Shown here: positions 12,264 to 20,699 of the stretch, in pieces
Layout: every line of letters begins with the position of its first letter
How positions within the stretch are numbered: position 1 is the stretch's first letter
From: Oscillospiraceae bacterium
GTDB taxonomy: Bacteria > Bacillota > Clostridia > Oscillospirales > Acutalibacteraceae
NCBI GenBank assembly: GCA_009777055.1
Contig: WRMQ01000020.1
Span: 1-33,436 of the forward strand
Reading direction: 5' to 3'
DNA: 33,436 nucleotides
Translations under genes and position numbers: made by a program
The notes under the pieces: model-generated
Seen by the model: only the letters and a program-made list of their open reading frames with translations
Databases searched by the model: none
What the model was told of the DNA's origin: nothing

Positions 12264-12977
12264 ATGAACTGTCCGCGATGCAACTGTCCACTGAACCGAT
12301 GCTGGAACTGCGGCGCGCTTGTCCAGCAGGCCCCGGCATATCCCTTCCCACAGCAGCAGGGTTACTACTACCCTCAACCGCCTGTGCAGCCGCAGGGTAT
12401 GTCACCGCCATCGCCTGGTTGGATTTTCTCGCCGCCGCAACCGCCTGTGCAACCGCAGGGTATGCCACCCCCATCGCCTGGCTGGAGGCCGCCGCCAGTT
12501 TTCTCGCCGCCTACACCCCCGCTGCAACAGCAACAACCCGTGCAGTCTTTCCCGCCGCAATATCTACCTGCTTCATCTCCAAAGCAATCGCCACCGGTGA
12601 AACAGGAGAAGCCAAAGCCGCCGCCCGCGCCGGTGAAGCCAGTACAACCAAAGGAACCAGCGAAACCAGTGCCGCCGCCCGCGCCGGTGCAACCGGCGAA
12701 GCCGAAGGAGGTTTCTGCTAGCCAACAAAAAATCAAAAACCAAATTGCGGAGTACGATAAAGAAATTGATGACGTCAAGCAATATCTGGAATATATTTCT
12801 GAAAGTCTTTATCAGAATGACCAGGAAAGATCAGAGCTCGGCGGACCCTATAGGGAACAAATGGCAGAATCCATTGATTCACGTGAGCGCCAACTCAGGG
12901 CAGAAAGGAATCAAGCCGCCTCAAGGTTGCCACAACTGAATTTTGAAAGAAATCGTTTGATGGCACTGCTTGATTAA
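12264..12977 (+). CDS. Zinc-ribbon, Pro/Gln-rich, coiled-coil protein (237 aa)
   Basis: Begins MNCPRCNCPLNRCWNCGAL, a CxxC-CxxC zinc ribbon. About 120 residues of Pro/Gln-rich sequence follow, with two near-identical units (PPVQPQGMSPPSPGW and PPVQPQGMPPPSPGW) and a KPPPAPVKP-type block. A charged coiled coil makes up about 145-237 (IAEYDKEIDDVKQYLEYISE). No signal peptide or membrane helix is seen, so it is probably cytoplasmic and may be a scaffold. GGAG nine bases before ATG. It lies just outside attR and shares the zinc-ribbon/Pro-linker layout with the element's 3103 gene, although the remainder is unrelated. Confidence 0.8.
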   Translation: MNCPRCNCPLNRCWNCGALVQQAPAYPFPQQQGYYYPQPPVQPQGMSPPSPGWIFSPPQPPVQPQGMPPPSPGWRPPPVFSPPTPPLQQQQPVQSFPPQYLPASSPKQSPPVKQEKPKPPPAPVKPVQPKEPAKPVPPPAPVQPAKPKEVSASQQKIKNQIAEYDKEIDDVKQYLEYISESLYQNDQERSELGGPYREQMAESIDSRERQLRAERNQAASRLPQLNFERNRLMALLD

Positions 12978-13001
12978 AGCGAGACGGGACAGCAAAGCCA
13001 C

Positions 13002-13028
13002 GCCCCGGCGGGAGAAATCCTGCCGGGC
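13002..13028. terminator. Shared terminator between the convergent zinc-ribbon and smc genes
   Basis: CCCGGCGGGA (13004-13013) pairs with TCCTGCCGGG (13018-13027), one mismatch, GAAA tetraloop; ATTCTTATG follows on the plus strand. It lies between stop codons at 12977 and 13038. Confidence 0.7.
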
Positions 13029-13037
13029 ATTCTTATG

Positions 13038-16000
13038 CTAAATGCCCAGCCGCCCCGCCATCTCCTTCGTCTTCATCTCCAGCAGCTTTGATACGCCCTC
13101 CTCCTGCATCGTCACGCCGTATAGGACGTCGGCCTCCTCCATGGTGCCGCGGCGGTGGCTGATCAGGATGAACTGGGTGCTGCGCGTCATGCGGCGCACA
13201 TAGCGGGCGTAGCGGGTGACATTGATGTCGTCCAGGGCGGCCTCCACCTCGTCGAACACGCAGAAGGGCGCGGGCGTGGTCTTGAGGATGGCAAACAGCA
13301 GCGCGATGGCCGCGAGGCCCTTCTCGCCGCCCGAAAGCAGGTCGAGGTTCTGCACGTTTTTCCCCGGCGGCTGCACCTGGATCAAGATGCCGCACTCCAG
13401 CATGTCATTGGGATCCTCCAGGAGCAGCTGCGCCTGCCCGCCGCTGAAAAGCTCAACGAAGGTCTCGCCAAAGCAGCGGTTAATCTTCTCGAAGGCCTCG
13501 GCGAAGCGCCCGGACATCTTCTCCGTGAGCTCCGTGATCAGGCGCGTGAGCTCAGCCTTGCTGCGCTCAATGTCCTCCACCTGGCTGTTCATGAACGCGC
13601 AGCGCTCCGAAACCTCTCTGTATTCCTCGACGGCGTCCACATTGATATTCCCCAGGGCCCTTATTTTCCCGTTCACTTCATGGAGCTCAAGCTGGGCCTT
13701 TGCCGGATCCTGCAAAACGCAGCCCTGCTCCTCCGCCTCCCTGGGGGTGAGCTGGTAGTCGTCGTAGAGCTTGGCGGCGGCGTTATCCAGGGTCTGGCGG
13801 GTGACGCCCCTGCGCTCCTCCTGCCGGGCCAGCTCGCCGCTGAGCTTTTCCTTCTGCGCGGCCCTCAGCTTTTCCTCCCGGCGGAGAGTCTCTGTCTGGG
13901 CCTGAATCTCCTCCCGCCGGGCCAGCAAGGCCATGGCGTTGGTCTGGCCATCCTCCGCCCGGGACCGCAGCGCCGCGGTCTCCTCCCGCAGGGCTTCGAT
14001 GCGGCCCGCGATCTCCTCGTTGGCCTGACGAAGACTCTCCTGCTCGGCCAGCAGCTCGTGATCCCTGCCGGCCTGGCCCAGCTTGCGCTGCCGCAGGGAG
14101 GCGGCCGCCTCCTCCCGGGCCTCCACATCCTTTTCGATGGAAAGCAGCTCCAGCCTCTGCCGCGCCTCAGCCTGGGACAAATCCGCGCGGCTTGCCTCAA
14201 GGGCTTCCCGCTCCTGATGATACCCGGCGAGCTCGGTTTCCAGCCGCATTTTTTCGGCCTCCAGCTCCTGGCTGCGCTCCCCCCCCGCCGCCTGATCGTC
14301 CTCCAGCCGGAGGATACGCTGGGCGGCGGCGTTTTTTTCCTGCTCCAGCTCCTGCCGGGAGTCCCGCAGGTCCGCCGAACGCTGCTCCAGGGCGCCGGCG
14401 CGCGCCTCCTGGCGGATGACCTCCTCCAGCGCGCGGGCCAGATCTCCCTGAATGCCCGCCGCGGCGGCTTCGGCGGCGGCGGCCTCCTCCGTGAGCTGCT
14501 TGCTGCGCCGGGACTGTTCCCCGATGACCTCCATCGCCGCTTTGAGCTCCGATTTTAAGCCGGCGATCTCGCTGCCCCGGCTGAGAATGCCCGCGCCGCG
14601 GCTCTGGGAGCCCCCGGTCATGGAGCCCCCGGCGTTGATGATCTGGCCATCCAGGGTGACAACGCGGAAGCGATGGCGGAACTGCCGGGCGATGGCGATG
14701 GCGGCGTCCATATCCTCCGCCACGGCGGTGCGGCCCAGCTGCGCCTGAAGCAGGGCTTTGTATTTCGCGCCGCAGCTCAAGAGCTCGTCGGCCATGGCCA
14801 CGAAGCCCGCGCAGCGCTCCAGGCCGTTTTCCTTGAATTCCTGCGGCCTGATTGCGTTTAAGGGCAAAAACGTCGCCCGCCCCGCGTTGGAGCGCTTGAG
14901 AAATTCGATGGCGCGCTTGCCGTCGTCCTCGGTTTCCGCCACAATAAACTGCAGCGCCGCGCCCAGGGCGGTCTCCACCGCCGCGGTGTAATCCGGCTCC
15001 ACGCTGATCAGCTGCGAAAGCGTACCATGGAGCCCCCGCAGGCTCCCCCGGCGGGACTCCTTCATCACGGCGCGCACGCTGCCGGTATAACCCTCCATAT
15101 TCCGCTCCAGGTCCTCCAGGAGCTTTACGCGGGCCTGCTTTTGCTGTGCCTCGTTTTGGAGCTTGTCCAAAGCGCGGCGGCTCTCCTGGGCCTTCGCGCT
15201 CCGGTTTTCCGCCCGGAGCTTGTAGCCCTGGAGGGTGTTTTGGTGCTCCTCCACTGTCGCGCGGCAGCGTGCCAGCTCCTCGCCCGCTTGTCCCAGAGCC
15301 TCCTCCAGCTCCCGGGCCTGCTCCTGCCGCGCCCGCTCGGCCTGTTCAATGCCTTCAACGCGCTGCCGCAGCTCCGCCGCCGTGGAGCGCGCGGCGGAAT
15401 GGGCGATCTGCTGCTCCGCCAGCCGCTCGGTGAGCCCCGCGATATCCTGCGCCAGTGCCGCGCAGGTCTGGGACAACGTGGAATCCCGTGTCTGCGCCAC
15501 CGCGATTTCGCGGGCGACGGCGTCGCCGCTTTGCCGTTTCGCGCTGGCGGAAAGCCGCAGCGCCGAGATCTCCGCCAGCACGGCCTCCATCTCATCCTCC
15601 AGCTGCTGCTGGCTGTCGGCCGCCTGGCCCCGGTCGCGCTCAATGCGCTCCGCCGCGGCCACGTTGTGCTGCACCGTGTTTTCCAGCACGGCGATATCGC
15701 TTTCATGGCGCAGCGCTCGCTCCTCCAGCAGGTTGTTTTCCCGGCGCAGGGCCTCGGCCTGAATCGTGAGCTGCTGGCTCTGCTCCTGCAGCGCCTCAAT
15801 ATCCGCCTCAAGCTTTTGCAGGTCCCGCTCACACAGGCCGTATTCTGTTTGGAGCTTCGTGATCTTATGCTCCAGCTCCCGCAGCGAGGCCACGGACCGC
15901 GCGATGGTGTGCAGCGCCAGCCCGATCTCCAGGGCCTTGCGGCGTTCCGCCAGCACAAGGTATTTCTCCGCCTTCTCCTTCTGCGCCTTTAAGGGGCCGA

Positions 16001-16604
16001 CGCGGCTCTCCAGCTCCAGCAGGATATCCCGCAGCCGCACAAGATTGTCCTCCGCCTGGGCGAGCTTGTGCATCGCGGCGGCGCGGCGGTAGCGGGACTG
16101 GGAGATTCCCGCGGCCTCCTCCAGCATATCCCTCCGCTGCTCGGAGCGCGGGGAAATCAGGTCGGCGATGCGCCCTTGCCCCACCATGGAATATCCGTCC
16201 CGCCCCAGGCCGGTATCCATGAAGAGCTCGTGGACGTCTTTGAGGCGGCAGTTCTTGCCGTTGATGAGATAGCCGCTGTCGCCGGAGCGGTAGAGGCGCC
16301 GGGTGACGGAAACCTCGTCCTGGCCGGAGGGCAGGCGGCGGTCGGTGTTATCCAGGTGCAGCGTGACCTCGGCCAGGCCCAGCTGCTTGCGCCGCCCGGT
16401 GCCGCTGAAGATAACGTCCTCCATACGGGAACCGCGCAGGTTTCTGGTGGACTGCTCCCCCAGCACCCAGCGCATGGCGTCGGCGACGTTGCTTTTGCCG
16501 GAGCCGTTGGGCCCCACCACGCAGGTGATGCCCGGGCCGAACTCCAGCCGCGTTTTATCGGGAAAGGATTTGAAGCCATGGATATCAAGAGCTTTCAGAC
16601 GCAT
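13038..16604 (-). CDS. smc: Chromosome segregation ATPase SMC (1188 aa)
   Basis: Condensin core subunit that organises and separates the chromosome with ScpA and ScpB. Head ATPase: N-terminal FKSFPDKTRLEF and Walker A GPNGSGKS (about 32-39); C-terminal signature LSGGEKGLAAIALLFA and Walker B FCVFDEVEAALDD near 1110-1145. In between are two long coiled coils around a hinge at about 510-660 (TALGAALQFIVAETEDDGKRA, then GGSMTGGS). Full bacterial length. ATG 16604 opens MRLKALDIHGFKSF, the usual start. It is not flanked here by rnc or ftsY, its common neighbours. A perfect 13-bp dyad overlaps its promoter. Confidence 0.98.
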   Translation of the reverse strand: MRLKALDIHGFKSFPDKTRLEFGPGITCVVGPNGSGKSNVADAMRWVLGEQSTRNLRGSRMEDVIFSGTGRRKQLGLAEVTLHLDNTDRRLPSGQDEVSVTRRLYRSGDSGYLINGKNCRLKDVHELFMDTGLGRDGYSMVGQGRIADLISPRSEQRRDMLEEAAGISQSRYRRAAAMHKLAQAEDNLVRLRDILLELESRVGPLKAQKEKAEKYLVLAERRKALEIGLALHTIARSVASLRELEHKITKLQTEYGLCERDLQKLEADIEALQEQSQQLTIQAEALRRENNLLEERALRHESDIAVLENTVQHNVAAAERIERDRGQAADSQQQLEDEMEAVLAEISALRLSASAKRQSGDAVAREIAVAQTRDSTLSQTCAALAQDIAGLTERLAEQQIAHSAARSTAAELRQRVEGIEQAERARQEQARELEEALGQAGEELARCRATVEEHQNTLQGYKLRAENRSAKAQESRRALDKLQNEAQQKQARVKLLEDLERNMEGYTGSVRAVMKESRRGSLRGLHGTLSQLISVEPDYTAAVETALGAALQFIVAETEDDGKRAIEFLKRSNAGRATFLPLNAIRPQEFKENGLERCAGFVAMADELLSCGAKYKALLQAQLGRTAVAEDMDAAIAIARQFRHRFRVVTLDGQIINAGGSMTGGSQSRGAGILSRGSEIAGLKSELKAAMEVIGEQSRRSKQLTEEAAAAEAAAAGIQGDLARALEEVIRQEARAGALEQRSADLRDSRQELEQEKNAAAQRILRLEDDQAAGGERSQELEAEKMRLETELAGYHQEREALEASRADLSQAEARQRLELLSIEKDVEAREEAAASLRQRKLGQAGRDHELLAEQESLRQANEEIAGRIEALREETAALRSRAEDGQTNAMALLARREEIQAQTETLRREEKLRAAQKEKLSGELARQEERRGVTRQTLDNAAAKLYDDYQLTPREAEEQGCVLQDPAKAQLELHEVNGKIRALGNINVDAVEEYREVSERCAFMNSQVEDIERSKAELTRLITELTEKMSGRFAEAFEKINRCFGETFVELFSGGQAQLLLEDPNDMLECGILIQVQPPGKNVQNLDLLSGGEKGLAAIALLFAILKTTPAPFCVFDEVEAALDDINVTRYARYVRRMTRSTQFILISHRRGTMEEADVLYGVTMQEEGVSKLLEMKTKEMAGRLGI

Positions 16605-16608
16605 GAAA

Positions 16609-16670
16609 AATGTTCCTATCTATTCAGAAAAAGATAGGAACATTGTATCATATTTTTCGCGGGCTTGCAA
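16609..16670 (-). promoter_or_regulatory. smc promoter with overlapping 13-bp dyad operator
   Basis: On the minus strand TTGCAA (16665-16670), 17-bp spacer, TACAAT (16642-16647). AATGTTCCTATCT (16609-16621) and AGATAGGAACATT (16632-16644) are perfect inverted repeats with a 10-bp spacer, covering part of the -10, the start site and the SD. Because one arm lies mainly upstream of the predicted start, it is more likely a protein-binding site than an RNA hairpin. Confidence 0.7.
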
Positions 16671-16677
16671 GCAGAAA

Positions 16678-17310
16678 TCAAGGAAGAACAGGCAAAAGAT
16701 CAGGCGGCGATATAAAATTTCTGATGTAACCGTAAATCAGCAAAACCGGAAAAATCAGCGGGGAGGCCAGCACGATCACCGGGATGAGCGGCGGGAAAAC
16801 CCAAAGGGCCTCTTCAATGGCCTCTCCTATGGTATGATACGCATAGGTAAAGGGCTCTGCCATAAATAAAAACACTTTCGCAAGAAATGCCCGGTCCGTG
16901 TACACGCTTGCCCAATTGCTCTCCCGCTTTCGCGTGGAAATAACAGTGCCTTCGCTGTCTTTTTCATATGCGGTAATCTCGCAATAAAAACTAGTCGAGA
17001 AATTGCCGAAAAAGTCGTACTTCGGATAATAGCTCTTGCCGGGGCTCACCTCCAATTCGGACGCGTTCGCACCCGTGATCGGCACCCAGTCGCCTTCAGG
17101 ATAATGGAACCACTGGTACGTCTCCTCTGTACCTGCCGGCACATTCACCTCAACGCTCAGCGTACAGCTCCCGCCATGCTTGATGTACCGGCTTTCCGGC
17201 TGCGTGGTGATACGAAATTCATCCCAGTTGACCGCCGCCGCGGGCAGGGCAATCGGGAGCGCCAGGGCCAGGGTCAAAAGCGCCGCGAACAGACGTTTTG
17301 TGTGTTTCAT
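16678..17310 (-). CDS. Exported Ig-like, membrane-anchored protein (210 aa)
   Basis: Signal peptide MKHTKRLFAALLTLALALPIALPAAA. An Ig-like domain (about 30-140) follows with paired-strand features such as ITTQPESRYIKHGGSCTLSVEV, ETYQWFHYPEGDW and FYCEITAYE. A C-terminal hydrophobic stretch (about 178-200, PPLIPVIVLASPLIFPVLLIYGY) would fix it in the membrane. Start moved to ATG 17310 because AAAGGAGG precedes it and the signal peptide begins there; the longer frame to 17394 would bury it. It follows the CAP protein by 32 bp and is probably co-transcribed and surface-located with it. Confidence 0.85.
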   Translation of the reverse strand: MKHTKRLFAALLTLALALPIALPAAAVNWDEFRITTQPESRYIKHGGSCTLSVEVNVPAGTEETYQWFHYPEGDWVPITGANASELEVSPGKSYYPKYDFFGNFSTSFYCEITAYEKDSEGTVISTRKRESNWASVYTDRAFLAKVFLFMAEPFTYAYHTIGEAIEEALWVFPPLIPVIVLASPLIFPVLLIYGYIRNFISPPDLLPVLP

Positions 17311-17342
17311 CGTTGGCCTCCTTTGGCTTCTGAAAGATCTGA

Positions 17343-19046
17343 CTATTTCACAACCATCCAGATCCAGCCGAACAGGAGGATGTACGCGATCCACTGGAAG
17401 AAGCTGAACTTGACATTGACGGTGCAGCTATAATTTGTGCCGCCGACGTTCGCGGTGATGGTGGTCGTGCCCTTGTTCTTGATGGTGAGCTCGCCCGTCG
17501 TTTGGTTGACCGTGGCGACGGCTGTGTTGCTGCTGCTCCAGGTTGCCGCGGCGTCCAGATTCAGCCTGTGGCTGCCGTTCTTCTGGAAAGGGATTTCCAC
17601 TGTCGTGTTGTGCCAGGCGGGCGGTGCAACTACGGGATCGGTTACGACAATCGTGCAGCTATAGGTCGTCGTTTCATTGATCCTCGCGCTGATCACGGTT
17701 GTGCCCCTGGCCTTAAGCGTGACCACGCCGCTGGCGACCGTGGCGACGGTAGTGTTGCTGCTGCTCCAGGTAGCGCTGCCGTCCAGAGGCAGGGTGTATG
17801 AGCCGTTGTTCAGCGGGACGCTCGCCGTTGTGCCGTTCCAGGCGGGCACGCCGGGCGCGGGCTCCTCCGGGGTGGGCCAGTTGGCGGGCTCATCGAGGGC
17901 GTCGAAAAAGGTCACGCGGTAGGTCAGGGCGGCGGCGGAGCCGTTTTTCAGCTTCAGGCCATTGACAGTTACGGTGTAGGTGCCGGCCGGATAGGGATCC
18001 GCGACCTCCAGGCCGTTGACCGTCTTGGTGGTATGGCTCGGGCGGAAAACGATGCAGTTGTTCACGCCGTAGCTTTGCGTATTGATATTGAAATAGTCGT
18101 AGCTCTTATCCATGTTGGTGTTGGCTTTGGAAAAGCTGATGGTTTTTCCGTTGCCAATCAGGGTCACGGTTACGTCGTTGATGTTCGGCGCGGCATAGAT
18201 GTCCGGGTTCAGCGAGATGCTCCAGGGGTAGCTTTGCAGAAACACGTTGCTGGGAAAGGCCTTGCCGGAGGGGTAGCCGATGGCCTCATAGCTCAGGCTG
18301 GCGGCGGATTGGTCCATGGCGTACATGGAGCTGTAGCTTTCGGAGGGGAATTTCGCGCCCGCGGTGGTTTTGGCGGCCTGTCCAAAGCCGGTGGAGGCCA
18401 TTTTGGGGTTCAGCGCCCAGCGGCGGTGCCCCAGAATGGGCAGATTATCGCTGTCGTCGTCGGCGAGAAAGCCGTGGGCAATGGTGTAATACAGTGCCTG
18501 ATAATGGTTTGTCCCGCTGGAATAGGCCGCGCCGATGTTGGCCTCCTCGGTGCCGCGCAGAGCGGTGTTATAAAAGCTCGTCGTCATATCGGCGGGCCTT
18601 GGGGGGCTGTGGTCGAACTCCGAGGCGTACAGGAGCACCGCGCCGTGCTGGCAGTAGCTGTCGTAGGTCGCGCTTCTGGTCACATTGGGCAGGCCCGAGA
18701 GATAGCGGGTAAGGTTGAGCGTATTGAGAGCGTTGTTGAGGTAGGCCGTTTGCAGTGAGCCCGCGGCATAGGGGGCGCTCAGGGAGGGCGTTGTGGCGAA
18801 GATGCTGCCGGTGGTATGCGATTCGGTGTCGAGCGCTTTGAATTTGGCGGAAATCTCCGCCGCGCGGGAAGAAAAGTCCCCCGGCTGCTGGTCGGCCAGC
18901 ATGTCAATAACCTCGTCGCCCGCCGCCTGAATGTAGATTCTGCCGCCGAAGAGGCTCAGCGCGTTCGCGCTCAGGGCGGTTCCGCAGCAAAGCAGCGCCG
19001 CCAGGGCCAGTGCGAGCAGTCTTTTGCTCAGCTTGTTCATGTACAT
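17343..19046 (-). CDS. Secreted CAP-domain protein with two Big_2 domains and C-terminal membrane anchor (567 aa)
   Basis: Signal peptide (KLSKRLLALALAALLCCGTALSANA). A CAP/SCP-like domain (about 85-260) follows, with LNTLNLTRYLSGLP, ASEFDHSPPRP, EEANIGAAY and ILGHRRWALNP, where the conserved His and Glu of the family are present. Two bacterial Ig-like (Big_2) repeats at about 390-465 and 470-545 share the pattern WSSSNTTVATV and TTTITANVGGTNYSCT. A final helix WIAYILLFGWIWMVV anchors it. CAP proteins of Bacillota are surface proteins of mostly unknown activity. The promoter at 19074-19102 drives it, with the Ig-like gene downstream. Confidence 0.88.
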   Translation of the reverse strand: MYMNKLSKRLLALALAALLCCGTALSANALSLFGGRIYIQAAGDEVIDMLADQQPGDFSSRAAEISAKFKALDTESHTTGSIFATTPSLSAPYAAGSLQTAYLNNALNTLNLTRYLSGLPNVTRSATYDSYCQHGAVLLYASEFDHSPPRPADMTTSFYNTALRGTEEANIGAAYSSGTNHYQALYYTIAHGFLADDDSDNLPILGHRRWALNPKMASTGFGQAAKTTAGAKFPSESYSSMYAMDQSAASLSYEAIGYPSGKAFPSNVFLQSYPWSISLNPDIYAAPNINDVTVTLIGNGKTISFSKANTNMDKSYDYFNINTQSYGVNNCIVFRPSHTTKTVNGLEVADPYPAGTYTVTVNGLKLKNGSAAALTYRVTFFDALDEPANWPTPEEPAPGVPAWNGTTASVPLNNGSYTLPLDGSATWSSSNTTVATVASGVVTLKARGTTVISARINETTTYSCTIVVTDPVVAPPAWHNTTVEIPFQKNGSHRLNLDAAATWSSSNTAVATVNQTTGELTIKNKGTTTITANVGGTNYSCTVNVKFSFFQWIAYILLFGWIWMVVK

Positions 19047-19073
19047 CTTTCCTTTCGCTTTGTCTTGTTGAAA

Positions 19074-19102
19074 ATTCTAGCACAGAAGCGGACAAGAATC
19101 AA
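19074..19102 (-). promoter_or_regulatory. Promoter of the CAP-protein operon
   Basis: On the minus strand TTGATT (complement of 19097-19102), 17-bp spacer, TAGAAT (complement of 19074-19079), about 30 bp before ATG 19046. Confidence 0.75.
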
Positions 19103-19150
19103 GGGGTAAATTTGTAATTATGTAATATTTGGAAAAGTTCATAAAATTGA

Positions 19151-19183
19151 GCCGCCCCCGGCCCGCAGAGGGCCGGGGGCGGC
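19151..19183 (-). terminator. Strong terminator after the xylose-isomerase-like gene
   Basis: GCCGCCCCCGGCCC (19151-19164) and GGGCCGGGGGCGGC (19170-19183): perfect 14-bp stem, 5-nt loop, followed on the minus strand by TCAATTTTATG. It lies just past the stop codon at 19198. Confidence 0.88.
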
Positions 19184-19197
19184 AAAACGCGTCAGCG

Positions 19198-20490
19198 TCA
19201 CAGATTCCGGAACAGCAGCGCGTTGATCATGGACTCCAGGTACTCCTGCCTTGCGCTGGCGGCGTAGACCTCGCCCTTTTGCAGCGCGTGGAATTCCAGG
19301 GCGTCCATATCCGCGCCGCCCTCGGCAATCGCCTTGCCCACACCGTAGCCGAAGCTGGCGTAGCGGTCCCGCTGAAACTGCTCCAGCCGCCCGTCGAGCA
19401 GGGCGCGCTGGGCCAGCATGAGCCCTACGGCATAGGCGTCCATCCACTGCATATAGGTGATGCACAGATCCTCCAGGGTATTGGAGCTGCGGCGGGGCGC
19501 GGCCTCCAGCAAAACGCCGCCGGACTGGAATCCGCCGTGGCGCAGCAGCTCGAAGAGGGCGAGGGCCGCCGCGGGCACGGGATTCAGGCCGCCCTGAGAA
19601 CCGCCGCCGGCGCGCAGCGTGGCCATGGAGCAAAGCTTTTGCGCGCGCAGCAGGGCGCGCAGCTCCGGCAGCGCGGCGTGCTCCTGGAGCGTCACCTGAT
19701 ATGGCGCGTCCAGACGGAAGCTCCGCAAAAAATCCAGGCACTGCCTGCCGTCGCCCCAATAGGGTCCCTCCACCACGCCGGGAGGGCTGGGCTGAATGCA
19801 AAGCCGGCCCTCATAACCGATAACGGCGGCATGATCCGCCGTGAGCTGGAGCAGCCGGGCCAGATTTTCCTCCTCCAGGGCCTCGTTGACGCACAGCAAA
19901 TGCGCGCGGCCCTCCCGCCCGCCGGAAACGCAAAAGGACAGCGCGCCCAGTCGGTGGGCGGTTTCCAGGGCTTTTTTAACCTGTGCCGCCGCGAAGGCGA
20001 AGACCTCCGCCGAGCAGGAGGTCGCGGCCCCGTTCATGTAACGGGGATGGCTGCTCAGGTCGGCGGAAAACTGCATGGGCCGCACACCGTAGACCTGCTG
20101 CAGGTAGAGCAGGCCTTCGGCCATTTCGTCCAGCCGCGCGCCGCTTTCCCGCAGGCTGTCGGCCCCGGGCGCGAGGTCGCGGTCGCGCATGGTAAAATAC
20201 CGGAGCCCCAGCTTGTGCATGAGCTCCATCAGCGCGAACAGGCGGTCCCTGGCGATCTGTGTGCCCTCGGCGGGCACGGCCCCAAAATGCCGGTTGGCCG
20301 TGGGCTGCCCATAGGCGTCCGCGCCGCTGACGCAAAACGCCTTTTCGTACGACAGCGAAAACCGCAAATGCTCCCGCATGGGCTTTCCCGCGACAATCCG
20401 CTCCGGATCATAAAATTTGAACGCGAAGGGATTGGAAGAATAGCTGCCCTCATAGGACAGCGCGGGTATGCTTGGAAAATACTCTTTCAA
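19198..20490 (-). CDS. Xylose-isomerase-family protein with lost active site (430 aa)
   Basis: Clear full-length relation to class II xylose isomerase: FPSIPALSYEGSYSSNPFAFKFYDP, MREHLRFS, DRDLAP, NGAATSCSAEVFAFAAAQVKKALE, GGREG, and a matching ARQEYLESMIN end. Yet catalytic positions differ from the enzyme I recall (Thermotoga XylA): ring-opening His in CFHDRD is Arg102; substrate Trp is Gln140; metal ligand Glu and catalytic Lys of IEPKP are Gln233 and Ser235; the SIDANQGD Asp is Ala290; the GWDTD aspartates are gone; the last ligand Asp is Glu329. Isomerisation of xylose therefore looks impossible. TTG start at 20490 behind GGGGGAG; extended -10 TGTTATAAT just upstream. It may be a binding or regulatory protein, or may have a new activity. 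Confidence 0.85.
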   Translation of the reverse strand: MKEYFPSIPALSYEGSYSSNPFAFKFYDPERIVAGKPMREHLRFSLSYEKAFCVSGADAYGQPTANRHFGAVPAEGTQIARDRLFALMELMHKLGLRYFTMRDRDLAPGADSLRESGARLDEMAEGLLYLQQVYGVRPMQFSADLSSHPRYMNGAATSCSAEVFAFAAAQVKKALETAHRLGALSFCVSGGREGRAHLLCVNEALEEENLARLLQLTADHAAVIGYEGRLCIQPSPPGVVEGPYWGDGRQCLDFLRSFRLDAPYQVTLQEHAALPELRALLRAQKLCSMATLRAGGGSQGGLNPVPAAALALFELLRHGGFQSGGVLLEAAPRRSSNTLEDLCITYMQWMDAYAVGLMLAQRALLDGRLEQFQRDRYASFGYGVGKAIAEGGADMDALEFHALQKGEVYAASARQEYLESMINALLFRNL

Positions 20491-20699
20491 CGTCCATCAC
20501 ACTCCCCCTGTGCCGGGCTATTATAACACAAGTTTGCGCAAAAAGAAAGCGGAAATCGTGAAAAAACCAAAGCTGTCAAAAATTGTATGGCTTGTCTGGA
20601 AGAATTTACAGAAGCTGTTATTTTCATCGGAAGCGGTTACACTACCGAAAGAAAATCAGCCAATTTGTAAACTCTAAAAATCAAAGGACGGTAGAGCGC

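Noticed and set aside
12233-12721. Ala-rich frame overlapping the zinc-ribbon gene
   Set aside because: It lacks an SD and is an out-of-frame reading of the Pro/Gln-rich codons; the 12264 frame has the SD, zinc ribbon and coiled coil.
13155-14558. Long plus-strand open frame opposite smc
   Set aside because: Antisense shadow of a GC-rich coiled-coil gene; its Leu/Gly-rich product has no domain and no SD. The same applies to 15027-15992 and 28260-29363.
19198-20490. Annotating this gene as a working xylose isomerase (xylA)
   Set aside because: The fold matches, but the ring-opening His, catalytic Lys and most metal ligands are substituted, and no xylulokinase or sugar transporter is nearby.
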